Made by a program: the position numbers and the translations under genes. 60,663 bases of DNA, from contig JAAEOA010000096.1 in assembly GCA_024223715.1 (NCBI GenBank), positions 1-60,663 of the forward strand, read 5' to 3'. The notes below the pieces were generated by a model, which did no database searches, was not told where the DNA came from, and saw nothing but the letters and a program-made list of their open reading frames with translations. Source of the stretch: a bacterium. Its GTDB lineage: Bacteria; Krumholzibacteriota; Krumholzibacteriia; LZORAL124-64-63. Of the stretch, positions 50,999 to 59,841 are shown piece by piece. Numbering within the stretch: the first letter of the stretch is position 1; each line of letters starts with the position of its first letter.

Positions 50999-51864
50999 GA
51001 GACCTCGTTTCCCTGGGTCAGCAGCAAAGAAGCATAGCTGACGCTCATTTCGTAGTTTCTGTCCCGATCGCCGCTGCGGCCATAATCCAGAAGGGCCGCT
51101 TCGTAGCCCGTGGGTGGCCCGTCGGCCATGGCGACACAGCAGGCAGCCAGCCCACACATTGTTATTCCTGTTTCGCGGCCATATTTTAAAAGCCCCTCGG
51201 CATCGCCTCCCAGAATTTTTAGGATGGCCCCTGCATCGAGGCGCTCCACATTTTCGGCAATGTTGTCGTCAAAAGGAACAAAACCAAAAGAAGCGCCGTA
51301 ATGTGTAAAGTCGCTGGAAACGAGCAACAAATCCTGATCGCCCAGTTTATTCTGAAGAATTCGACCGGCCTGTTTCAAGTTGGCCGGATTGTCCATGGGC
51401 ACCAGCAGCGGAACAATGGCCGGGTGTTGGTGGGGCCAGGTTCGTTGCAGGAAGGGCAATAGAATTTCAATGGCATGTTCTTCGGCGTGGGCTTCGTTAT
51501 TTATAGAAAACCCCGGCTGGAGGGCTAATTTTTGGACTAGCTCCAAATTCAGGGGCACCTGCCCGAGAGGGGTTTCAAAGGCATCCACGTCTGGCAGGGC
51601 AATTTCGTTCAGAACCATTCGATGATTGGGAGCCAGAATGATGATGTTTTTGGGGCAGGCGTTTTTCAGCAAACCAAAAAGACGGCCAGCCACCGGACCA
51701 CAATAAGAATGCCCCGCATGAGGGGCAACAGCCATCCAGGGCCGTCCTGAGGGCAATTGAGATGGGTCGGCACCTTCGAGAAACTGATCAATGGAGGCAG
51801 CGAGAATTAGCGGATCGGCTTCATACCAGGTTCCACTCAAGGTTGCTGATCGTATGTTTTTCAT
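50995..51864 (-). CDS. amrB: MEMO1-family protein (AmmeMemoRadiSam system protein B)
   Basis: The 289-residue protein has the MEMO pattern LSGTWYEAD at the start, then APHAGHSYCGPVAG, NHRM, HAEEHAIEILLPFLQ and SSDFTHYG, including the histidines of the dioxygenase-like fold. ATG 51864 has GGAGG 6 nt upstream. It pairs with the AMMECR1 gene; the usual radical SAM partner is not within the window. Confidence 0.92.
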   Translation of the reverse strand: MKNIRSATLSGTWYEADPLILAASIDQFLEGADPSQLPSGRPWMAVAPHAGHSYCGPVAGRLFGLLKNACPKNIIILAPNHRMVLNEIALPDVDAFETPLGQVPLNLELVQKLALQPGFSINNEAHAEEHAIEILLPFLQRTWPHQHPAIVPLLVPMDNPANLKQAGRILQNKLGDQDLLLVSSDFTHYGASFGFVPFDDNIAENVERLDAGAILKILGGDAEGLLKYGRETGITMCGLAACCVAMADGPPTGYEAALLDYGRSGDRDRNYEMSVSYASLLLTQGNEVS

Positions 51865-51903
51865 GAAAAACCTCCAAAAGGGACCAGAAGCGGAAATTCT
51901 ATG

Positions 51904-51932
51904 TTGGAAACCCGCACATTGCACTTTATCAT
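51904..51932 (+). promoter_or_regulatory. Possible promoter of the STAS gene
   Basis: TTGGAA (51904-51909) and TATCAT (51927-51932) are separated by 17 bp, 46 nt before the STAS start codon, in the divergent gap shared with the MEMO gene. Confidence 0.35.
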
Positions 51933-51978
51933 ATAGGTACAGGAATAGACAACCCTCAGTGGCACTAAGGAGAGCAAG

Positions 51979-52323
51979 TTGAAAATCAAACAGGATCAGC
52001 AGGGCGAAATTGTGGTTTTGAAGGTTTCCGGAAAAATCATGGGTGGACCCGATCACGACAAGTTCCAGGGCGAAATCAAGGAACTGATTGCCAACGGTCA
52101 CGTGGATGTGCTTTTAAACATGTCCAAGGTCAGCTGGGTCAATTCCACCGGCCTGGGAATTCTGGTGTCTGCGTTCCACACCCTGAGTAAAAATGGCGGA
52201 TGCTTGAAAATCTGCGAAGTGAACGACCGCATTGACAACATCCTGAATGTTGCGCAACTGAAGCTCGTTTTTGAAACCTTCGAGCATTGTGACGAGGCTC
52301 TGGCCTCTTTCGGGCAGGAATAA
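51979..52323 (+). CDS. STAS-domain anti-sigma factor antagonist
   Basis: The 114-residue single STAS domain has KVSGKIMGGPDH and the phospho-site region VNSTGLGILVSA, with Ser in the usual place. Such proteins bind anti-sigma kinases when unphosphorylated. Start is TTG 51979 with AAGGAG 6 nt upstream. No cognate RsbW-type kinase is nearby. Confidence 0.9.
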   Translation: MKIKQDQQGEIVVLKVSGKIMGGPDHDKFQGEIKELIANGHVDVLLNMSKVSWVNSTGLGILVSAFHTLSKNGGCLKICEVNDRIDNILNVAQLKLVFETFEHCDEALASFGQE

Positions 52324-52324
52324 A

Positions 52325-52843
52325 GTGGACAAGGTCGGGGACAGTTCTCGGCTGGGCTCTGAAATCCGTTCAGAATCCAGTTCAGACAATTATGGGCAGG
52401 ATCCCATTTACCGGAATCCGGCCCTGACGGTGGACGGTGTCGTTTTGCACCGACAGAACCATTTTCAGGAGGGTGACTCCTGTAATGTTCTGCTCATCAA
52501 AAGGGGACGTGATCCTTTTGCCGGTCAGTTCGCCCTACCCGGCGGGTTTGTCGAATACGGAGAAGACATCGATCAGGCTATTGGTCGGGAAGTTGAAGAA
52601 GAAACCGGTCTGCAGGGAGTTCCTTTTCGGCAGTTCCGGACTTTTGGCAGTCCGGATCGTGACCCTCGCGGGCACACGGTTTCGGTGGTTTACGTGGCCA
52701 TGATTATTGGCGAGCAACCCAAAGTGGTGGGGGGCGACGACGCGGCCGAAGCGGCCTGGTTCCCCATAACCCGTTTGCCGGACCTGGCCTTCGATCATTC
52801 AATCATTCTGGACAAGGTCTTTGATACCTTGAAACTCTGCTAA
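52325..52843 (+). CDS. NUDIX hydrolase
   Basis: The 172-residue protein contains a full Nudix box, GGFVEYGEDIDQAIGREVEE and then ETGL, matching Gx5Ex7REUxEExGU. It hydrolyses a nucleoside-diphosphate-linked substrate; RHPDPFAG-like KRGRDPFAGQFALPGG resembles ADP-ribose type enzymes. GTG 52325 follows the STAS stop after one base, with AGGAA upstream; coupling to STAS is likely. Confidence 0.88.
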   Translation: MDKVGDSSRLGSEIRSESSSDNYGQDPIYRNPALTVDGVVLHRQNHFQEGDSCNVLLIKRGRDPFAGQFALPGGFVEYGEDIDQAIGREVEEETGLQGVPFRQFRTFGSPDRDPRGHTVSVVYVAMIIGEQPKVVGGDDAAEAAWFPITRLPDLAFDHSIILDKVFDTLKLC

Positions 52844-52922
52844 CTGGCAGATCCTTTTCCCACAAATTCAGTTAATTTGACAGCAAAACAAATGGTTCCA
52901 TGTGAACCGGGAGGAAGCGATA

Positions 52923-53990
52923 GTGAGTTCCAATCTCAATACAAACGTGGTCCTGGAAGCCCTGAAGGAAGTTAAAGTTCCCGGCACCAAGGTCAGTGTG
53001 GTTTCCATCGATCTGATCGGTGAAATTCAGGTCAAAGACGGCCATGTAAAAGTAAGCGTTGTGCGAACCAGCGAAAAAGAAGAAACCATTAATCAGGTAC
53101 GTGAAGAAGCTGCTGAAAAACTCAGTGCTTTGCCTGGAGTGCTTTCGGTGAATGTGGAAATTGACGACCGCAGCGGTAAAAAAGCCCCCAGCGGACCGCA
53201 CGGTCATTCCACGGATCCTTTTGCCGACCGCAAAGGTTTGCCCGGCGTGAAAAAAATTATTGCCGTGGCCAGCGCCAAAGGTGGGGTGGGTAAAAGTTCC
53301 GTAGCAGTAAATCTTGCTCTGGCTCTGCGCGACAAAGGTCACAACGTGGGCCTTATGGATGCCGACGTTTACGGTCCCAGTGTCCCGACCATGTTGAATA
53401 TTAAAGAGGCGCCACAAGCCACGGAAGAACGCAAAATTTTTCCCATTAAAAGTCATGGTTTGCAGGTCATGAGCATGGGCATGCTGATGCCACCGGATCA
53501 AGCGGTTATCTGGCGTGGCCCATTGGTTATGTCGGCCATCAAACAGTTTTTGCAGGACGTGCTCTGGACTGACCTGGACTTCCTTGTCATCGACATGCCG
53601 CCCGGAACCGGCGATGCTCAGCTGACCCTTGTGCAAACTGTTCCCTTGAACGGCGTAGTCATGGTCACCACTCCTCAGGAAGTGGCTCTGGCCGATGTTC
53701 GCCGGGGCATAACCATGTTTGTGAAGGTGGATGTGCCGGTGCTCGGTATCGTGGAAAACATGAGCTATTTCGTGTGTCCGGATAACGACAAAAAATACGA
53801 CATTTTTGGAAAGGGTGGCGGTGCAGCCGTGGCCAAACAATACGACCTGCCGTTGCTGGGTGAAATTCCCATCGACCCGGCCATTCGCATTGGTGGCGAT
53901 GAAGGCAAGCCTGCGGTTGAGAATGACGGCAGTGCCACTCAGGAAGCTTTCCATCAGTTGGCTGTTAAGGTGGCAGAACTGGCAGAGTAG
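52923..53990 (+). CDS. Mrp/ApbC-family P-loop iron-sulfur carrier with MIP18 domain
   Basis: The 355-residue protein has an N-terminal MIP18/DUF59 domain (residues 1-85), a deviant Walker A ASAKGGVGKSS, DADVYGPSVP, DMPPGTGD and ENMSYFVCP. Canonical ApbC proteins have CPxC for Fe-S binding, but here the second cysteine is Asn (CPDN). GTG 52923 has GGGAGG 8 nt upstream; GTG 52902 overlaps poorly with it. Probable Fe-S cluster assembly or carrier role, with the metal site in doubt. Confidence 0.9.
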   Translation: MSSNLNTNVVLEALKEVKVPGTKVSVVSIDLIGEIQVKDGHVKVSVVRTSEKEETINQVREEAAEKLSALPGVLSVNVEIDDRSGKKAPSGPHGHSTDPFADRKGLPGVKKIIAVASAKGGVGKSSVAVNLALALRDKGHNVGLMDADVYGPSVPTMLNIKEAPQATEERKIFPIKSHGLQVMSMGMLMPPDQAVIWRGPLVMSAIKQFLQDVLWTDLDFLVIDMPPGTGDAQLTLVQTVPLNGVVMVTTPQEVALADVRRGITMFVKVDVPVLGIVENMSYFVCPDNDKKYDIFGKGGGAAVAKQYDLPLLGEIPIDPAIRIGGDEGKPAVENDGSATQEAFHQLAVKVAELAE

Positions 53991-54009
53991 ATTTTTTGAT
54001 GGTTTGTTG

Positions 54010-54042
54010 AAGCAGCGTCCTGTGTCGGGGCGCTGCTTTTTT
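54010..54042 (+). terminator. Rho-independent terminator after the Mrp gene
   Basis: AAGCAGCG (54010-54017) and CGCTGCTT (54031-54038) form an 8-bp stem followed by a T-run to 54042. Confidence 0.8.
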
Positions 54043-54097
54043 ATTGTCAGGAGGATGGTTTTAATGTAAAAATTCAGTTCTCTTCAGAGGGGGAATT

Positions 54098-54940
54098 ATG
54101 GATAAAAATTATGATCCGGACGCAGGATATCGACGGCTGCCTTTGCTGCCTTTGCCTGCTGTTTGCCCGGCGTGTTCAGCCGAGCTTCGCAAAGGGAACA
54201 AGAAAGTTCGCTTTAATTTTAAAGCCTTGGGTTTAGGACTTCTTTTCTCATTGGCTTTTTTAGTAGTGATTCTATTGATTTGGCCTGAGTGGTCCCAAAC
54301 TTTGTTCAAGGGATATTGGATTCCAAATTTTGATGACCTAGGTTGGATTTTTCTCGGCCTGCCTTTCTTTATAGGAATCAGAGTATTTTGGGAATATGAC
54401 AAAGTGGTAGTCATGACCTGTTCTGCTTGTTCCTGGGAGAAGGAATTCCTGGACAAGAATCGAGAAAAATTTCAACTTGATTCACGAGTGGAAACCCAGG
54501 GAAATCCATCGGCAAAGGATAGCTCCACAAAAGAATCACATCCTGTATATTTGATAAAAGACGAAAATGAAGGCATCGCTTGGGAACCAGATTTTAGTCT
54601 GCACCCAACTCACTGTCCAGATTGCCATGGGGAACTAATGGAACCCAGAGCCCGGCGGCCGAAGTGGGTGCCGATTATGGTTGCCTGGCACTCCCTGCAC
54701 ATGTTAGTTGGCCTTCCTCTGTTATTGTATCTCTATGATTATGGGTGGATTACGTTTGTGACAGGAAATGCTAGATTGTTGGTTTTTTTTGCCCTGGCAG
54801 GCCTGCCTGCTTTGACTACTGCCTATTATCGGTCTTCGGGGCGAATCCTTCCTTATGAGTGTTACGCCTGTGGTTGGAAAAAATGTTATTCCCTGCAGGA
54901 AATCCGCAAATACGATTTGCCGAAAGAAGCCTACCGGTAG
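54098..54940 (+). CDS. Duplicated zinc-ribbon membrane protein, unknown function
   Basis: The 280-residue protein has two copies of one module: CPAC-x2-EL, two TM helices, CSAC-x-W-x-K in the first half, and CPDC-x2-EL, two TM helices, CYAC-x-W-x-K in the second. Eight cysteines could build two zinc sites, each formed by knuckles on both sides of a TM pair. A linker of about 40 polar residues joins the halves. No named family recognised. It converges with the UvrA-like gene, one base apart. Confidence 0.72.
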   Translation: MDKNYDPDAGYRRLPLLPLPAVCPACSAELRKGNKKVRFNFKALGLGLLFSLAFLVVILLIWPEWSQTLFKGYWIPNFDDLGWIFLGLPFFIGIRVFWEYDKVVVMTCSACSWEKEFLDKNREKFQLDSRVETQGNPSAKDSSTKESHPVYLIKDENEGIAWEPDFSLHPTHCPDCHGELMEPRARRPKWVPIMVAWHSLHMLVGLPLLLYLYDYGWITFVTGNARLLVFFALAGLPALTTAYYRSSGRILPYECYACGWKKCYSLQEIRKYDLPKEAYR

Positions 54941-54941
54941 T

Positions 54942-57900
54942 TTAGCTGGACCGCACCAAGCCGTCTTTCAACTCAATAATATGATCCGCCCGGGCAATCA
55001 TACCCTGATGATGTTCTGTAAAAATGACGGTGTGTCCTGCAAGAACCAGTTTGCGCAACAAAGTGTGCAAAAGTTCTATATCATATTCATGCAAACCGGC
55101 AGAAGGTTCATCGCAGAGGTAAAGATTGGTCCCTTTACCTCCGGATAGCAGTTCTTTGACCAGATGCAGGCGCTGGCGTTCACCACCGGAAAGGGTGCCT
55201 GTTTCCTGACCAAGTCTCAGATAATGGAGGCCTACTTCCGATAGCAAAGAAAAGGCTTTCTTCAGCTTCGGAGTTTGTTCAAATATTGTGGCGGCTTCTT
55301 CCATGGTGAGGTCCAAAATTTCCGGCAAATTATACCCATGAAGGCGGCATTCCAGAACATCATTATGAAAGCCTTTTCCCTGACAGGAAGGGCAAACTTT
55401 TTTCACGTCTGATAGAAAATCCAGACTGATGGTTAGTTGGCGTTGCCCTTTGCATTCCTGGCACCGCCCACCAGGCTGAGCGGTGGAAAAAAACTTGGGG
55501 GTCATGTTTTGTGCTTGGGCTTCTTTGGTTTCGGAGAGCATTTTTCGAAGCGGATTCATGAGACCCAAAACAGTGGCCGGGGAACTGCCCGAAGTTGCAT
55601 TTTGGGATGAGCGTTGCACTGTGATTATTGAGTCGAAAGAACTCAAACCACGAACTTTTTCACAACCGGAAGACAGCTTTTGGGTGGCCGAAGCCGCCAA
55701 AACCCCGAAAACCAGACTGGTTTTTCCGCTGCCCGATCGGCCGGCTACAGCCGTTAGTTTACCAGTTGGGAAATCGACATTAATTCTTTGCAAGTTGTTG
55801 AATTGGGCTGAAATAACCGATATTGAAGGCTCCGCTGATGATGCGTTACTGCCAAATTCGGAAGTCAGGGGTGCCGGTAAGACCCGATTTGATTTTAGGG
55901 CTCTTCCGGTAGGTGAATTGCCATTCCGGATGATAGCCTGGGGTGTGCCTTGTGCAACAATTTTCCCTCCCTGCCTGCCCGCTCCGGGACCCAGATCAAT
56001 AACATGATCAGATTTTTTAATAAGGTCTAAATCATGTTCCACCATGACGATGGTATTACCGGCATCTCGCAATCGGCACAGGGTGTGCCAAAGTTGAGCC
56101 GTATCGAGGGGGTGCAGTCCCACAGTAGGCTCATCCAGAACATAAGTAATATTCTGAAGGCGAGCGCCCAGTTGTCGGGCCAGCTTTACTCTTTGCGATT
56201 CGCCACTGCTGAGGGTATTGCTGCAACGGTCTAAATTTAGATAAGGCAGGCCCAGGTCCATGAGAGTTTGAAGTCGCGACAGTAATTCTTTCCGCAGTTG
56301 ATTCGGGGCCTGACTTTGGGTGAAAAAATCATAGGCTTCCTGAACCGAAAAAGAACATAATTTGGCAAGATCCAAACCCTCAAATTGGTAGCCAAGGGCA
56401 TCAGGATTCAGTCGGCTTCCCTGGCAATCGGGGCAGGTTATTTGCTTCATGAGTGAGAGCATGGCGTGGCCGCGTTTGTCGTCGTGTTTTTGCAGATATT
56501 CCTGAAGGATAAGTTCGCAGAATCCAGGCCAGGTGCCGTGGAAATTGTGGGTGCCAAGATTGTCCCCGCGTTTGTATTCCCAGATTACATTGTACTGTTT
56601 ATCCCCTGTTCCATGCATGGCCAGTTTCCGGGCTTCGGGACTCAGGTCATGCCAAGGTTGAGAAAAATTAAGGCCCGCTTGCTGGGCGGCTTCTTTTAAA
56701 GTGGCAATGAACTGGCCATCCGGTTCAGCGTAATAGCGACTGGTTTTGTGTCCGTCAATGGCACCTTCAAAAATGGTTTTTTCGGAGTTGGAAATGATTT
56801 TGGTTTCATCAGGCACCGAAGTGCTACCCAAGCCACGACAATGACTGCAGGCTCCACGATGGTCGTTGAAGGAGAAATGAGAAGCCGATGGTGTGATGGA
56901 TTGGTTCTTGGAAACCCCAAACCGCGCCATCAACAAGCGCAGCAACGGATGGATTTCCGAAACCGTGGCCACAGTTGAACGACGGTTGGTTGATGCCGAT
57001 TTTTGTCCAATGGCGATGCAGGGAGTCAATCCACGACTGCTGGCCAACTGCGGACGTTTACGGCCAATGAGACGTTGCCGCATGTAGGTGGAGAAATTTT
57101 CTGCATAACGATTCTGGCCTTCAGCACTGAGGGTGCCCAAGGCCAGAGAGGATTTTCCACTGCCGCTAATGCCTGAAATCACGGTTATTTTGTTTCGTGG
57201 GATTTCAAGGTCAAAACCTTGCAGGTTGTTGGTTGTTACTGAGTTAAGGCTGATTGGTCTGCAATTTACTTGAGCCGATCCCCGAGTCTTGTTTGAAATT
57301 GGCTTTAGAAGATCGGAGGTAGCCTGCAAATATGTTCCTGTTAGAGAACTCTCAGTTTTGTACAGCTGGTCCGGAGGGCCGCTGAATAACAAATTGCCCC
57401 CGGCGGATCCGCTTTCAGGCCCCAGATCCAGCAACCAATGGGCGGCTTTAATGATAGCCGAATGATGTTCACAAACCAGAACAGTCGCCCCATTGTCGGT
57501 TAGCATTTGCAAAGCCCGAATAAGGTTTTCGACGTCGGCAGCATGAAGTCCGCTGGTCGGTTCATCAAACAAATAAAGAGTATTGGATTTTTTTGCTTTG
57601 CCGAGGTTTGCTGCAAGCTTTATGCGTTGGGCTTCCCCGCCAGATAGAGTTGTCGAAGGTTGACCCAAAGGAAGATAGCCCAATCCCAAACTATTCATTA
57701 TTTCCAGCTGCGAAAATATTTTTGTTTCAGCTTTGAAGAAGTCCAAAGCCTCATCAATACTCATTTGCAAAATCTGACTAATGTTTTTGCCCTGAACTTT
57801 TATGTTCAGAATCTCAGGAAGAAACCTCTGACCATGGCATTTTGGACAGGGGCTTTCCACATTGCCAAGAAAATGCATGCCCACAGTCAATACTCCCGCG

Positions 57901-59729
57901 CCTTGGCATTCTTCGCATCTGCCACCTTTGTTATTAAAACTGAATTTCCCTTTGGCAAGACCGGCTGCTTTGGCTTCCGGTTGTTTGGCAAACAGAGTTC
58001 GAATGGCATCAAATAGTTTGGTGTAAGTTGCCGGATTACTGCGGGGGGTTCGACCAATTGGGCTTTGGTCAATTACTGCCAATTGATTGAATCTGGAAGG
58101 GCTCGAGTTTTTTAGGCGATGGAAAAATTCTTCCAGAAGAGATGATTTCCCGGCTCCGGATACGCCAGTGATTACAGTAAGAGCGCGGGTGGGGAATTTT
58201 GCTTCAAAGTTTTTTAAATTATTACGTGAAAGATTTTCAATAGATAGGAATTCGGAGTCTTCATTCAAGATGGGGGACCTGAAATCCGTTTCATTGAGTA
58301 ACAAATATTTTCGCGTCAAACTCGGAGAAACGGTTTGTGCCGATGACTGGACCAAAAGCCCGTCTGGTGGCCCTTCGAATAAAACCTGTCCTCCATTTTT
58401 TCCCGCCTTGGGACCAATATCAATTAGCCAGTCGGCAGCCAAAATTGTGGCCTCGTCGTGTTCCACAACAATGACTGAATTCCCCTGATCGACTAATTTG
58501 CGCAGCAAACGCAAAAGTCTGGCACTATCTCGTGGATGAAGGCCTACCGACGGTTCATCCAATACATAGATCATGCCCTGCAGCTGAGAACCCACCACAG
58601 AGGCTAAGCGTATTCGCTGGGCTTCACCGGCCGAAAGGGAAGCCGCTGTTCGATTTAAATCCAGATAACCGAGGCCCAGATCCAACAAAACTTCACACCG
58701 TTTTTGAATTTCACAGGAAATGCTGGCCAGGGCTTCATTATTACTTTTTAAATACAAAGGCACACAAAAAAAATCCGCCAGACCGGCAATGTTCTTCGCA
58801 CTGAATTCAGCAATGTTCAAGTTGGAAAAAGTAACCTGCAGGGCCTCGGGCTTCAGTCGTCGGCCCTCACACTGTGGACAGTTGGCTGTTTTGGCAAAAC
58901 GAAGAATATTTTTGTTCCGGTCTTTATGCAGAATCTGTTCCATTACCGGAATAATGCCGCCATAATACCCAACCTGCCGTGGTCGGGCTTTGATTCCACT
59001 CCATTTCATACGTGATTCAAGCGTATGTTTCCCGAAGGGGATTTTAATTCTTTTGCTGCCAAAAAGTATGATCTTTTTCTGTTCGTCGGTCAGATCACAC
59101 CAGGGTATATCCACGTCAAAATCATGGGCCTGACAAACATCATTGAGAACGTCCATGGTGACCTGTGAATAAATGATATATCCACTGTCGGTCGTAATAG
59201 CCAGAGCTCCTTCACGCAAAGTGCGATTCGGATTTTCTATCAATAAATCGACATCAATTTGGTCGGTTTTTCCCAATCCTTTGCAACCGGGACAGGCTCC
59301 ATCTGCATTGAAGGAAAACATGCTTCTGGTCAATGAGTCAGAATTGTTTTGCGGTGGTGTACCCATGCGGGCAAATAAAAGCCGCAACAGGTCATTCAAC
59401 TCACTCATGGTTCCAACGGTTGAGCGAGGATTCCCATTGGCTGTTTTCTGATCGATGGCAATGGCCGGACTTAAATGATGTATGGATTCCACTTCGGCAG
59501 CGCCAACTTTGCCCAGCAATTGACGGGCAGTGGTGGAAAATGATTCCAGATAACGGCGCTGTCCTTCCCTGCATACAGTATCAAAGGCCAATGATGATTT
59601 TCCGGAACCAGATACGCCACTGATGACCACCAGCTTGTTGTGAGGAATATTAATGTCAATATTTTGCAGGTTATTGGCTGTTGCCTGGCGCACAACAATG
59701 CTGTTATTGGGTTGGACCGGGAGGGACAT
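54942..59729 (-). CDS. Tandem UvrA-like protein with four ABC ATPase domains
   Basis: UvrA proteins recognise DNA damage and have two ABC ATPases in about 940 residues. This 1595-residue protein has four Walker A sites: GVSGSGKSS near residue 38, GVSGAGKSS near 526, GISGSGKSS near 856 and GRSGSGKTS near 1333. Four signatures match them: LSAGEAQR, LSGGEAQR, LSSGESQR and LSGGERQR. Zinc knuckles (CPGCKG, CEECQG, CPKCHG, CSHCRG, CQECKG, CPSCQG) repeat in both halves. Each half is shorter than E. coli UvrA, nearer to UvrA2/DrrC-type proteins, which lack the UvrB-binding insertion. Chlamydial UvrA is also a long fusion. It may be a drug or damage response protein rather than the housekeeping UvrA. 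Confidence 0.9.
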   Translation of the reverse strand: MSLPVQPNNSIVVRQATANNLQNIDINIPHNKLVVISGVSGSGKSSLAFDTVCREGQRRYLESFSTTARQLLGKVGAAEVESIHHLSPAIAIDQKTANGNPRSTVGTMSELNDLLRLLFARMGTPPQNNSDSLTRSMFSFNADGACPGCKGLGKTDQIDVDLLIENPNRTLREGALAITTDSGYIIYSQVTMDVLNDVCQAHDFDVDIPWCDLTDEQKKIILFGSKRIKIPFGKHTLESRMKWSGIKARPRQVGYYGGIIPVMEQILHKDRNKNILRFAKTANCPQCEGRRLKPEALQVTFSNLNIAEFSAKNIAGLADFFCVPLYLKSNNEALASISCEIQKRCEVLLDLGLGYLDLNRTAASLSAGEAQRIRLASVVGSQLQGMIYVLDEPSVGLHPRDSARLLRLLRKLVDQGNSVIVVEHDEATILAADWLIDIGPKAGKNGGQVLFEGPPDGLLVQSSAQTVSPSLTRKYLLLNETDFRSPILNEDSEFLSIENLSRNNLKNFEAKFPTRALTVITGVSGAGKSSLLEEFFHRLKNSSPSRFNQLAVIDQSPIGRTPRSNPATYTKLFDAIRTLFAKQPEAKAAGLAKGKFSFNNKGGRCEECQGAGVLTVGMHFLGNVESPCPKCHGQRFLPEILNIKVQGKNISQILQMSIDEALDFFKAETKIFSQLEIMNSLGLGYLPLGQPSTTLSGGEAQRIKLAANLGKAKKSNTLYLFDEPTSGLHAADVENLIRALQMLTDNGATVLVCEHHSAIIKAAHWLLDLGPESGSAGGNLLFSGPPDQLYKTESSLTGTYLQATSDLLKPISNKTRGSAQVNCRPISLNSVTTNNLQGFDLEIPRNKITVISGISGSGKSSLALGTLSAEGQNRYAENFSTYMRQRLIGRKRPQLASSRGLTPCIAIGQKSASTNRRSTVATVSEIHPLLRLLMARFGVSKNQSITPSASHFSFNDHRGACSHCRGLGSTSVPDETKIISNSEKTIFEGAIDGHKTSRYYAEPDGQFIATLKEAAQQAGLNFSQPWHDLSPEARKLAMHGTGDKQYNVIWEYKRGDNLGTHNFHGTWPGFCELILQEYLQKHDDKRGHAMLSLMKQITCPDCQGSRLNPDALGYQFEGLDLAKLCSFSVQEAYDFFTQSQAPNQLRKELLSRLQTLMDLGLPYLNLDRCSNTLSSGESQRVKLARQLGARLQNITYVLDEPTVGLHPLDTAQLWHTLCRLRDAGNTIVMVEHDLDLIKKSDHVIDLGPGAGRQGGKIVAQGTPQAIIRNGNSPTGRALKSNRVLPAPLTSEFGSNASSAEPSISVISAQFNNLQRINVDFPTGKLTAVAGRSGSGKTSLVFGVLAASATQKLSSGCEKVRGLSSFDSIITVQRSSQNATSGSSPATVLGLMNPLRKMLSETKEAQAQNMTPKFFSTAQPGGRCQECKGQRQLTISLDFLSDVKKVCPSCQGKGFHNDVLECRLHGYNLPEILDLTMEEAATIFEQTPKLKKAFSLLSEVGLHYLRLGQETGTLSGGERQRLHLVKELLSGGKGTNLYLCDEPSAGLHEYDIELLHTLLRKLVLAGHTVIFTEHHQGMIARADHIIELKDGLVRSS

Positions 59730-59841
59730 AAATTTCCTGTCGGGACTATGATGAAACTTTGCGGACTGTTTTCAAAATATAATAGTTGAAGAGCAAAGGT
59801 AATGGGAAATCTTTTGCCAGGGTTTGTGAATGATTATCAAA

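Noticed and set aside
54942-59729. Two separate UvrA genes joined by an assembly error
   Set aside because: The frame is continuous over 4.8 kb with no stop or frameshift, and the junction region is normal coding sequence.
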